NCBI GenBank assembly: GCA_024663395.1
Contig: JANFAH010000005.1
Location: 1,736,001 to 1,800,000, forward strand
Direction of reading: 5' to 3'
Source of the DNA: Pisolithus tinctorius
Lineage: Eukaryota > Basidiomycota > Agaricomycetes > Boletales > Pisolithaceae
DNA length: 64,000 bases
The notes under the pieces were generated by a model. That model was given only the letters and a program-made list of their open reading frames with translations. It was not told where the DNA came from and made no database searches. Positions 55,461-64,000 of the stretch are shown here, one piece after another. Numbering within the stretch: position 1 is the stretch's first letter; every line of letters begins with the position of its first letter. The position numbers were made by a program, and so were the translations under genes.

Positions 55461-56794
55461 GTCTTGGGGGTAGAACCCAAGCCCAAGGCTGGTGCGTCCT
55501 TGGTGGTGGCTGCAGCGCGAGCCATGGCCTTTGTGGCTTTCTTGGGGCATTTGTCAGCGAAGTGACTGGACCCTCTGCAGAACATGCAGAGGTTTCCGTC
55601 TATGCAATGCTTGTGTTCTTTGGGGGTAAGCTTTCCATCTTTGCCGAGTTTGCTAGGCTCGGGCTTGGACGAATTGCTGTTATTACTATTGCCCGGCTTC
55701 GATGAAGCCGGCTTGGGAGAAGATCTGGAGTTGTTGTTGTTGCCGGTCTTGGGCTGACTATTGTTGCTGGAGCCACCAGACTTGTTGTTACCAGAGTTGG
55801 ACGAGCCCTGGTGCTTATTTGCCCTTTGGACTTCTTCCTTGCACTCCCAATAGCGCGCATCTATTTCTTGGGCAAGGTGGTGGAGCTTGTGAAGTGTCCG
55901 GGGTTTGCCAACTCAACAGACTTCATCCTTAATCCAGCCTGGGAGCCCGGAATAGAAATGATGGCGCAGCGCACCATCTCCATAGCCTCGGACTTGCAAA
56001 GCAAGCTGATTAAAGTCTACTACATACTTGTTAGTGCGCTGACTTTCCTTCATATGTAAATGGTTGAGTTGGCTCCCAGCGTCAGCGACCAGATTGTGGG
56101 GGCTGAAGGTGGTTTGTAGCTCCAGGACGAACTCCCACCAGGAGTCCATCCAGAGAGGCCAGTCATCAGGGTCATTGAGCCTGAGCAAGTCTGGCTCGAA
56201 CCACTCTAAGGCCATGCCTTTGAGGTAAGATTGGGTGAAGATGACCTTGGCGCAGTCAGTCCTAAAAGCCTGGGGATGGTCTTGGAAGTTAAGTTCACAC
56301 TGGATGAAGAAGGTGCGAAGTTTCTTTGGGTCGGTGCCATCAAAAGTGTCGGGCTCGTGCAGCTTGGTTCTGCTTGAGGACTCAGGGCTAGTGCGGGCAT
56401 TACGAGCCAACAGTTTGATGGCCGAAGTGAGGTTGTCTAAGACCGTAATGGTGGGCTTGGTGTCTGGATCTGGGAAGTCCAGATCATCCTCCAGATCATT
56501 ATCTTCCAGATTATCATCACCGGGACCATCATCGTCTGGGTTGTTGTCATCATCATCACCTGGCCCATCATCACTGGGGCCACCCTTGGGGATGGGAGCA
56601 GTGGGATGACATGGGGTGGGGGTATTAGACATGCAGGCTGAAAAGCCCCTGAGGGGACTAATGGGATCTGGAGAGTGCCTAGTGGTGCCCAAAGCAGCTA
56701 GTGCTGTTTCATGGCAAGCCCCACTGGCTGAGGCCGAGTCGGGATTGGTGGCAGAGCGGCCATGGGGAGGTTGGAAGCAAGTCTTTGTTGCCAT
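55451..56794 (-). pseudogene. Element E gag (family 2), one or two stops
   Basis: ATG 56794 (MATKTCFQPPHGR) just inside the 5' LTR. Acidic region (DDGPGDDDDNNPDDDGPGDD), KLHEPDTFDGTDPKKL, YLKGMALEWFEPDLL, GYGDGALRHHFYSGLPGWIKDEVC followed by a TGA near 55915 (tryptophan in element C), Asn/Ser/Lys linker, knuckle [16 protein letters not shown] in which one cysteine neighbour differs, ending at TAG 55453-55451. It is the most complete family-2 gag here and shows what is missing from element C. Confidence 0.9.
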
Positions 56795-56818
56795 GATGAT
56801 TTAGACCCACACAAGTGG

Positions 56819-56829
56819 CAGTCTGAAAT
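56819..56829 (-). promoter_or_regulatory. Putative self-primed primer-binding site (family 2)
   Basis: Minus strand ATTTCAGACTG, two bases after the 5' LTR end, complementary over 11 nt to CAGTCTGAAAT inside the same LTR (57046-57036), ~33 bp after a TATATAAG box. Identical offset and length to the family-1 site despite unrelated sequence. Confidence 0.72.
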
Positions 56830-56831
56830 AC

Positions 56832-57356
56832 TGTCAAGTACGGGATTGTCTGGGTTGAGGCCAGACCGGAGACCAAAGCAGGCATGAAACCAAGGGGTCA
56901 GGATCAGGGGGGGAGTTGAAGATACAGATAGTTGGACTGGTTGGACTTAGTGACTGAGGATACACCACTATTCCCTTGCATGGATCTCAGTCCAAGTCCA
57001 AGGCTGAGATGGGGTTATCAGAGTATACTTAGTTGATTTCAGACTGAGGTCTACAGGCCAAGTATCTACGAGCTTATATACTAGAAATAACTATAGTATG
57101 GAGACCGGTAATGCTGGTCTCGCAAGGATTGTTAAGGTGATTGGTAAGACAAGTATTAGTAAGGTATGACAAAGACAACAGAGACCGGGAAAGGTGGACT
57201 GGGGACAGGACTGGGCAGGACTTAGCCGAAGTGACAGACACTGCAAAGCAGTGTCTACTGCGCTAGGACATCTGGGGATAGAGGACAGGCAAGGCCAAGG
57301 CTGGACTGAGTGAGTGCGAGGCTGAGTCTGGCTGGGGTTGAGACATGGCTATGACA
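56832..57356 (-). repeat. Element E 5' LTR
   Basis: 525 bp, flanked on its outer side by ATAAC (57357-57361). TATATAAG box near 57073-57080 (minus strand). Confidence 0.94.
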
Positions 57357-57365
57357 ATAACACAC

Positions 57366-57652
57366 TGTTCAAACAACCCAACTGTTAGGCCTTGTGCCCA
57401 GTGTAAGAGACTGATATTGAAGTAAATACTACAGGAGACATACCTTGTGCCCAGTGTAAGAGACTGAAGAAAATATCACTGGGCACAGAGCAGTAAGTGC
57501 ACAAAAATGATAAACAAATGTAAATAGTAAACAAAAGCAAAGGAAGGACACTTAGAGTGCAGCTAAGTGTCCACTACAAGTCTGTAGAGTGAGAACAGCA
57601 CATAATAAAAGACAAACTGCGAAATGAGGTGCACAGGCACCACATATGAACA
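57366..57652 (-). repeat. Solo LTR of copia-2, minus strand
   Basis: 287 bp, minus-strand ends TGTTCATATGTGG..TTTGAACA, with target duplication CACAC (57361-57365 and 57653-57657). It contains the 10-bp stem GGACACTTAG/CTAAGTGTCC and the doubled word AGTCTCTTACACTGGGCAC found in all copies. Element E inserted right next to it. Confidence 0.9.
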
Positions 57653-58230
57653 CACACACATGCAATGGTAGTGAGCAGAGACTTGAACAATTCAGACTCT
57701 GTTTGTGTGGGCCTTGCACATGCGATTGAAAATGAACCTGCACAACAAACCCTTGAAGGGCCCAGACCTCCCCAAGAATGAACCATGGTGAATGCCAAGA
57801 CAGGGGAAGGAGCTGAATGGAACATGTAATAACAAAAATGGAGGAAATACAGCACTAATAAGCAGAGACTCGAAGCCCTGAAGGCCCAAAATGGAGGGAA
57901 TACGTACCACTTGGTAATGGGATACATGTGCAATGGTGGTAAATGGAGAGTCTCAGAAGATGAGCTCTGTTCATGTGGGTTTCATGCATGTGATCAACAA
58001 CAAAACATTGGTAAATGCTGGAACAGCAAGAGAACAGTAAGGAAGATGCAATAACCAAGACAGAGGGAATATGTACCACTTAGTAATATGATACATGTGC
58101 AACAATGGTGAACAGAAAGGCTCAAATGATGCCATGAATCTGTTCCTGAGGGTCTCATAGATGCAGTCAACAGGAACCTTCAGGGGCTCCAAACCCCCAA
58201 GGGTGCCAAGCCCTCAACTCTTGTGGACAA
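57653..58230. repeat. Degenerate direct repeats, ~170-230 bp units
   Basis: GAGGGAATACGTACCACTT..GATACATGTGCAAT (57893) recurs 172 bp later (58065), with a more diverged unit before (57653-57890). The left flank of element E (46685-46712) carries the same word. The original unit was therefore split by the copia-2 LTR and then by element E. Confidence 0.7.
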
Positions 58231-58925
58231 CCATGCCAAATGATCAGGGTGAGAACAAATGCAGGTCAGTAATAACACATACATGATGAAAAGATCCTGA
58301 TCTTGAAACATTTGTGATGTCTCCACTTACCTGCACCAGGTGGAAAATCTGTTAGTAGTCAGGTTATTGGTTACACTTGAGCCAAAATAAAAATAAAATA
58401 AAAAAAGCAAAGCTTTATACAAAACAGGTATGTTTACAGGGTCACTGTGAAAAATACTCCAGTTGAAGTATGCCAACACTTGTCCACCAGGGACAGATCC
58501 CTTGGTTCCACCTCTGGATGTCCATGGATGAGAACAGTGGCAGAGTCAGGGGTGTTGGCAGATGTTAGATGTATTGATATGGGGGGAGTGGGGACCTCCA
58601 TGCCAATGGGGGAAAAGGGGAGGAAAGGGACTGCAGTGGTGCCCTCCTGACAGGATGACAGTGTTGAGGGAGCTGCACTTGATGGAAATGATGGTGCTAT
58701 GGGAGATGATTACTGTCAAGGGAAAAAAGTCTTGGAAAGTTGCCCACCTTCATGCTGGGATCTCAAAAGTAAGATGTCAGCAAGGGTTGCAGCATCAACT
58801 GCACTCAGTTCAAGATGCAAAACAATTGTGATTAGAGTGCCTGCATAACCATTGAACATTACCTATCAGACAGTGGTTAGAAAATCACACACTTGGGTTG
58901 ATGGTGCTTATGCTTCACCCATTAT
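58231..58925. other. No gene recognised
   Basis: About 700 bp with short frames only (for example 58447-58650) and an A/T-rich run near 58385-58410. No match to other repeats of the window was seen. Confidence 0.5.
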
Positions 58926-59248
58926 TGTCATGACCATGACACCAGCGTAAGCCCCTAACACCTACTCCACCCTCTTCCGACATGTTCCCGCACTTCTCTG
59001 CCCTCCTCCGACGTGCTCCCGCACTCCTCCGACCCTCCCGACACATCTCCACACCTCTCTGAGGTCCCCCGTCCATGTTCTGACCAACTCTGCTCAACTC
59101 CACCCTAAGGTTGGTCATGTGGGCTGTCGGACTTGCAGCCCTGCATTCTAAATAGGGTTCTGCCCTCATGTCGGTTTTCTCCATTCTTCCGCTCCTTCGG
59201 TGTTTACCCTCTCTTCCTCGTTGTAGTAGTTTCCTTGTCTCAGTTAAG
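58926..59248 (+). repeat. Family-1 LTR fragment (first ~320 bp)
   Basis: TGTCATGACCATGACACCAG.. to CTCAGTTAAG, collinear with the start of LTR A (538-849) and broken off where the copia-2 LTR begins. Confidence 0.88.
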
Positions 59249-59537
59249 TGTTCACATTAGGTGCCTGTGCACCTCAGAGTTCGCATTTCTTACTTTATTA
59301 TATTTCCTATTGACCCTACAACTAGCATTGGACACTTAGCTTCGCTCTAAGTGTCCTTGGTTTGTTTCTGTTTATTGTTTAGCTTTGTTTATCATTTTTG
59401 CGCACTTACTGCTGTTGCCCAGTGAAGTTTTCTTCAGTCTCTTACACTGGGCACCAGGTATGTTGTATGTAGTATGTTGCTCAATTCTAGTCTCTTACAC
59501 TGGGCACCAGTGGCCTGAAGTTGTGGTTATCTGAACA
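59249..59537 (+). repeat. Copia-2 LTR, additional copy
   Basis: 289 bp, TGTTCACATTAGG..ATCTGAACA, with the 10-bp stem-loop and doubled CTCTTACACTGGGCACCAG. No matching target duplication; the following 98 bp (59538-59635) separate it from a second LTR and are not recognised. Confidence 0.85.
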
Positions 59538-59635
59538 GGTCCCTCTGTACAAGTTACTGCCCCAACAAACCAGATTCCTGACTCACTCCATGCAGATGAT
59601 CTCACAGTCCTTGTTGACCATCAGACTGCTGAACC

Positions 59636-59925
59636 TGTTCATATGTGGTGCCTGTGCACCTCAATTCGCATTTTATCACTTATTATATTCTTTTCTCACC
59701 CTACAGACTTCTAATGGACACTTAGCTTCGCTCTGAGTGTCCTTGGTTTGCCTTTGTTTATTATTTACATTTGTTTATCATTTTTGCACACTTACTGCTG
59801 TGTGCCCAGTGAAGTTTTCCTTCAGTCTCTTACACTGGGCACCAGGTATGTTATCTGTAGTATTTTGCTCAATATTAGTCTCTTACACTGGGCACCAGTG
59901 GCCTGAAGCTGTGGTTATCTGAACA
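59636..59925 (+). repeat. Copia-2 5' LTR
   Basis: 290 bp, followed directly by the primer-binding site GGTTATGAGCCC (59926-59937) and the gag region, so this is the true 5' LTR of the copia-2 element. Confidence 0.88.
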
Positions 59926-60108
59926 GGTTATGAGCCCTGCACTCTAGGACTTTCCCGACGTGCCATTCGCCATGTCATCCACCTCTGCACAAAATCTCGA
60001 CCGCCTCAGACCACGTTCTCGCCCTCTATTGATTTTTCTTTGCCCTCTCACCCTCCAGACTCACCCCATCCACCTCCCAATTGCTCTTTTCGCCCGATAT
60101 TCACTGCC

Positions 60109-61240
60109 ATGACTGAAGAACACTCCCACTCGTCGTTCTCAGTCACAAAACTCACCTCTTTGAACTACAACACCTGGAAAGGTGAAATGAAGGCCTTCCT
60201 GCGCACAAAAGGCCTCTGGACCATTGTTAATGGCTCTGAAAAGCGCCCAGATGAGTCCAAAACCGAAGCTCGCTCTAAATGGGACCTCAGAGCGGACAGA
60301 GCAGCTGGAGAACTTTACCTGGCGCTTTCTAGCGAACAGAGGACCCATGTGGAGGCTGTTCAGGATGATCCTGTCCAAATCTGGTTGACCCTCGCCTCTA
60401 TTCATCTCCAACAGCGCCCTGGTGCTTGTTTCAATGCCTGGGACGACTTCTTCTCCATTAGAAAGCAACCAGATGAGTCCCTGAGCTCTCTGATTGCTAG
60501 GATTGAAGATTCTATGTCCAAAATCCAGGAATTGCGCCCCAAAGACACCTCCAGTCCTTACACCATCAAGGACTTGGATAATGAGCTGTCTGCATGGCCA
60601 TGGTTCGCTCTTTGGGCGAAGAATACTCCCATTTTGCGTCCTCCTTACTCCTTTTCCAATCCCTGGACAAGGAAAAACTCAAAGAAGCGTTCCTGGCTGA
60701 GGAATTGCAGCGAAAACGACGCCCTGAAGCCCCTACATCCGAGACTGCGCTATTCAGCGCCTCCAGCAATTGCAGGTGCTCTACCTCGACCCCTTGCTCG
60801 TTTTGCGAATTTCTAGGACACTGTGTCCACAAATGCCAAAACCTGGCAAAAGCGAAGTCTGTCTATCTCTCCCAGAAGCACCAGCGACACAAAAAGCCTG
60901 CCAACACTGCAAATCAGGCCTCCAGCTCGTCCCAGTCAACCCAGGCTACAAGCACCGCGCCCTCTACCTCCCCGCAGAAGGAGAATGCCGCACAAGCAGT
61001 GGAATTCGCTGGAAATGCAAGTCTTCGTTCCTCTGACCCCTCCTCGCTTCTCTGCCCTCTCCAGCTCGATGCTGACACTTCTTGGATCGCAGACACAGGT
61101 GCCACTGCTCATATGACGCCTCATCGCCATTGGCTGCGAAATTACAGCCAAAAATGCGTTCCTGTGAAGTTAGCAGACAATAAAATTGTCTATTCAGCTG
61201 GAGTTGGGTCAGTAGTCTTCCATCCTGTAGTAGGGGGTAG
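60109..61240 (+). pseudogene. Copia-2 gag and protease, truncated
   Basis: ATG 60109 (MTEEHSHSSFSVTKLTSLNYNTWK) begins a UBN2-type gag (WDLRADRAAGELYLALS, DESLSSLIARIEDSM, LRPKDTSSPYTIKDLDNEL). A one-base loss near 60592 shifts the frame (AMVRSLGEEYSHFASSLLL follows). Next come a CCHC knuckle CSFCEFLGHCVHKC (~60790-60830) and the protease start WIADTGATAHMT with D-T-G intact (~61086). Coding is cut at about 61240 by a piece of family-1 LTR. Integrase, reverse transcriptase and RNase H are absent from the window. Confidence 0.9.
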
Positions 61241-61347
61241 TCAGAGGAGCGCGGGAACACGTCGGAGGAGGGCGGAGAAGCGTGGGAACATGTCGGAAGA
61301 GGGCAGAGTAGGTGTTAGGGGCTTACGCTGGTGTCATGGTCATGACA
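61241..61347 (-). repeat. Family-1 LTR fragment (first ~107 bp), minus strand
   Basis: Reverse complement of the start of LTR A, ending at 61347 with the rc of TGTCATGACC. It joins copia-2 protease on the left to gypsy-3 integrase on the right. Confidence 0.85.
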
Positions 61348-61821
61348 ACTACCACAGACCTGATTGCTTGGCGAGCACGCCAGTTACAGAAGCGTCAGGA
61401 TGACTTAGACCAGGTCTGTGGCAACATCCTCCGCGCACGCTTCCAGTCTATCCAGCAGTTCGAAACCACCTTTCAGCATCACATTAAAGACCATAACTTT
61501 GCTCCCAGCACCCTCGTGCTCGTTCACAACTCCCACATAGAGAAAGAGCTGAACCGGAAGACGAAGCTGCAGTACACTGGTCCCATGGTTGTCCTTCGTT
61601 GGACCACTGGGGGCTCGTACCTGCTGGCCGAGTTGGATGGCTCCATCTCCAAACTCTGCTTCGCTGCATTCTGCTTACTTCCCTACCACCCACGGTCTCA
61701 GACCCACACTACTGTGACTCACATTACTGGGTTGGATGATGAAGAACTTGACTGCCTTCTTGAGGAAGCTGAGGAAGATCCCACTGAAGATGATATAGAG
61801 GCTTTTGCCACGGACAGCTGA
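61348..61821 (+). pseudogene. Gypsy-3 integrase C-terminus (third gypsy lineage), 5' truncated
   Basis: TTTDLIAWRARQLQKRQDDL, FETTFQHHIKDHNFAPSTLVLVHNS, EKELNRKTKLQYTGPMVVLRWTTGGSYLLAELDGS, CFAAFCLLPYHPR, then an acidic tail (DDEELDCLLEEAEEDPTEDD) to TGA 61819-61821. This is the GPY-type end of an integrase without chromodomain, unlike A to E. Everything upstream is lost at the LTR fragment. It lies, in the opposite sense, upstream of the Zn-cluster gene at 62671. Confidence 0.8.
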
Positions 61822-62670
61822 CTATCCGTCCTTTCCAGTATCCACAGTTTGTCCATTGTGCTATTCCCCCATGCCCTCTTCTCCCACGATACCCATACCT
61901 CTTTCTGCAGCCTCGCCTGCCTCCCTGCGGCTTCTTCTGCTCCACTTGTTCCTTCTCCCATGCTGACTGGGGACAGTCAGTGTTCAGAGTCCCCTGCAGG
62001 GGTGACCAGCATACCACTTGATCCACCCAATATCAGACATAGTTCATTTCCTTTTATCTGTTTTACCCTGGGTTTCATCCAGTGATTCTAATGATAACTA
62101 GTCCTTACACCAAAAACATAAAAACCGCTAACAAAAAGTCAAAAACTGCCCAGAAAAATAACAAAACACCAAATAAGTATATAGCTAAAACAACATCTCT
62201 CCTATCTCTCTTACTAGTCTCGCTGATACCGTCTTCGGCTGCTCCATACCATGGATACTTGCAACCACCCCGTGCATTTCTTCTTCGAATGCGCAGTCAG
62301 CGTGTGCCCCTTAGTCTTTTTTCCTTTCAGTCTGTTCTCTGTTTCCTTACAAATAATACCCAAAGACCATCACAGTTACCCAATAAACAGTCCCTCTGCT
62401 CTCTCTCCACCACTCCGTCACATCCTACTGTCAAGATCATTTCACAAGGACTTACTGTTGAGAGAAGTCGAAAGTCACACGAAGAAGACAAGTCGGGTGG
62501 TACCCCGTGCATCATATCCTGCTGCGGCTGCACTATCCTGCGGAACATCTTCAAGCACTTCGAGTCGTTTGCAACTTCGCACAGAAGCAAGAAAAGTGGT
62601 ATATTCAGTGCGATGTGTGCTGACATGCGGGTTGGGCAATGCAATGAGTCTAAACTAACTACAGACGTTT
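61822..62670. other. No gene recognised between gypsy-3 pol and the antisense gene
   Basis: About 850 bp with an A-rich stretch (62104-62190) and short overlapping frames without recognisable motifs. By analogy with the other elements it would be the pol-to-antisense-gene spacer. Confidence 0.5.
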
Positions 62671-64000
62671 CTACTCCACCCCAATTTTCTCCAGTGCCTC
62701 GGCAAGCTGATCCATGTGCACCTGAAGTCGAAGGTAGGCAGCGTGTGACTCCGTGGCCTCCACATGCAACAGCCTCAACAACTGTGAGAGGTCGGCCACG
62801 ACCTTGGGATCGAGCCGACCGTGCACTGGTGCCTTCCCCTTCGCACATGTGTGGCTCTCGACCACTTCCACATCGTCATTGTCGTCATCATCATCTGCAG
62901 CCCTCTTGGAGGGGCCAGCCTTCGCAGCCTTTGAGGACTGCACTACTTGGTGTCAGCTGGAACCCTCCTGAAGTAAAGTTGCTGTTCATATTAGGTGCCT
63001 GTGCACCTCATTTTCGCATTTATTACTTTGTTATATGTCCTATTGACCATGCAGATTAGCATTGGACACTTAGCTTCGCTCTAAGTGTCCTTGGTTTGTT
63101 TCTGTTTATTGTTTATCATTGTTTATCATTTTTGCGCACTTACTGCACTGTGCCCAGTGAAGTTTTCTTCAGTCTCTTACACTGGGCACAAGGTATGATA
63201 CCTATTGTATTTTCCTGAATATTAGTCTCTTACACTGGGCACAAGTGGCCTGAAGTTGTGGTTATCTGAACAGTTGCCACTCACCGACAGATGCACCTGC
63301 CTGCGCCTTCTTTCCCACAGCCTTCATCGACTTTTCACACCCCTGCTTCATCTGTGCGCAGCCATTGCACGTGTGCCCGACCGGACCTGTGCATGCGGTG
63401 TTCTTGACCGTGCAGCGTGCGCAGGGCACCTTGTGGAGAATCAAACCAGGCGGGATGACGATCTTGGGCTCGTCCTCGTCTTCACTCTCCACGATGGTTT
63501 GCTGTGACCGCTTTTGATCCAGGTGTCAGCCGCTACTGCACTGTTACAAACACGCACTTACCTTGTGAACTGGCTGGGACACCACTTCAATGTGCGACAT
63601 CTTCTCCATCACCACAGGCGCCACAAGACTCACACCTTGTTCTTCGACAACCTGTGAAGCCTCCTCCTCCATCCTCACATCTTCATCTGCTCTCCCCTGC
63701 GCAATCTCCTCGGACACCCACCTCTCATAGGCCTCATCAGCCTCTGCTACCGTGGGACCATCTGCCATGTCTATTTTGGTGTCGATTCCCAATGCTTGCC
63801 CATGCTCGACGAGGGGGAACACTTCTCCCTGGAAAACAGTCAGTACTGTGAGCCTCAAAGGCATTGGACACTTACCATCCTCTGCTCCCATCTGCACATC
63901 CACATCACTTTCTCCTCCCACAATTCCTCCTTGTCACCTGGGAGGCACTTGGCCTCAGCAACCAGAGCCGCAGAGGCAGCAACGAACTTCTCCCTCAGCG
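62671..64000 (-). CDS. Spliced Zn(II)2Cys6-type gene, antisense downstream of gypsy-3; 5' end beyond window
   Basis: Minus strand, frame open through four exons. 64000-63876 (partial; LREKFVAASAALVAEAKCLPG), intron 63875-63829 (47 bp). 63828-63562 (acidic: EAYERWVSEEIAQGRADEDVR), intron 63561-63502 (60 bp). 63501-63285, with PCARCTVKNTACTGPVGHTCNGCAQMKQGC split as C-x2-C-x6-C-x7-C-x2-C-x6-C, the exact spacing of fungal Zn2Cys6 DNA-binding domains. Intron 63284-62946 contains a solo copia LTR; without it the intron is 44 bp. 62945-62671 encodes QSSKAAKAGPSKRAADDDDDND, then VVADLSQLLRLLHVEATESH and an amphipathic end (TAG). No stop or frameshift is seen. It resembles the antisense genes of C, E and the family-1 element in order and composition. 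Function unknown. Confidence 0.72.
62983..63272 (+). repeat. Solo copia-2 LTR inside an intron
   Basis: 290 bp, TGTTCATATTAGG..TCTGAACA, target duplication GTTGC (62978-62982 and 63273-63277). It lies between donor (63284) and acceptor (62946) of the Zn-cluster gene, so it lengthens an intron without touching the coding sequence. Confidence 0.9.

Larger units (their letters stand above)
46714..57356 (-). mobile_element. Ty3/gypsy element E (family 2), minus strand, 10,643 bp including a nested DNA transposon
   Basis: Two 525-bp LTRs (46714-47238 and 56832-57356) flanked by ATAAC (46709-46713 and 57357-57361). Order on the minus strand: 5' LTR, self-priming site, gag, frameshift signal, pol; then transposon F (48621-51752), the antisense gene (plus strand, 47376-48398), polypurine tract (47256-47239), 3' LTR. 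Removing F leaves about 7.5 kb, similar to the family-1 element. Confidence 0.95.

Noticed and set aside
57552..58192. Minus-strand ORFs of 60-119 codons right of element E.
   Set aside because: They overlap the solo copia LTR and the ~172-bp direct repeats and have no conserved motif.
59538..59635. 98-bp spacer between two copia-2 LTRs, possibly a remnant of pol.
   Set aside because: One frame is open but too short and without a recognisable motif; there is no target duplication to define an element.

Overview
The window reads as a repeat-dense stretch of a fungal nuclear genome, most likely a mushroom-forming basidiomycete (Agaricomycetes). Support: almost everything recognisable is chromodomain-bearing Ty3/gypsy (chromovirus) and Ty1/copia LTR retrotransposon, the spliced genes have 44-64 bp GT..AG introns, and old copies have decayed almost only at CpG sites. 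No single-copy host gene, rRNA, convincing tRNA or CRISPR array was found. The species cannot be told from this sequence.

Layout. 1-1348: 3' end of gypsy element A (family 1) and its LTR, abutting an inverted LTR piece (1349-1787) that sits in a decayed minus-strand family-1 element D (1788-4104). 4105-4233: small TIR element. 4455-5010: 21-bp minisatellite. 5180-18897: perfect head-to-tail duplication of 6,859 bp holding a CpG-decayed solo LTR, a 43-bp hairpin repeat, a cluster of palindromes, a gypsy pol (B) and the 5' part of copia-1. Copia-1 is completed to 20469, followed by the end of B and its LTR. 21.4-29.3 kb: two copies of a repeat (H) carrying the same 159-codon ORF, two minisatellites and one spliced minus-strand gene of unknown function.

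29.4-44.4 kb: gypsy element C (family 2), split by a complete family-1 element (33956-42080, 5-bp target duplication CAGCC). 46.7-57.4 kb: family-2 element E on the minus strand (target duplication ATAAC), itself split by a DNA transposon F with ~400-bp inverted ends. 57.4-64 kb: solo copia-2 LTRs, a copia-2 gag-protease, the end of a third gypsy lineage, and a spliced minus-strand Zn-cluster gene running off the right edge.

The most notable pattern is an extra, spliced gene lying antisense between pol and the 3' LTR of the gypsy elements. It encodes an acidic/coiled-coil protein with a six-cysteine cluster close to or matching the Zn(II)2Cys6 spacing. It is seen in three elements of two families, and a fourth related gene lies antisense downstream of a third gypsy lineage. 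Element A, same family as the 34-42 kb element, lacks it. The same gypsy elements carry a -1 frameshift signal with a hairpin that shows a compensatory base-pair change between copies, and an 11-nt sequence after the 5' LTR that is complementary to the presumed 5' end of the element RNA, as in Tf1-type self-priming.
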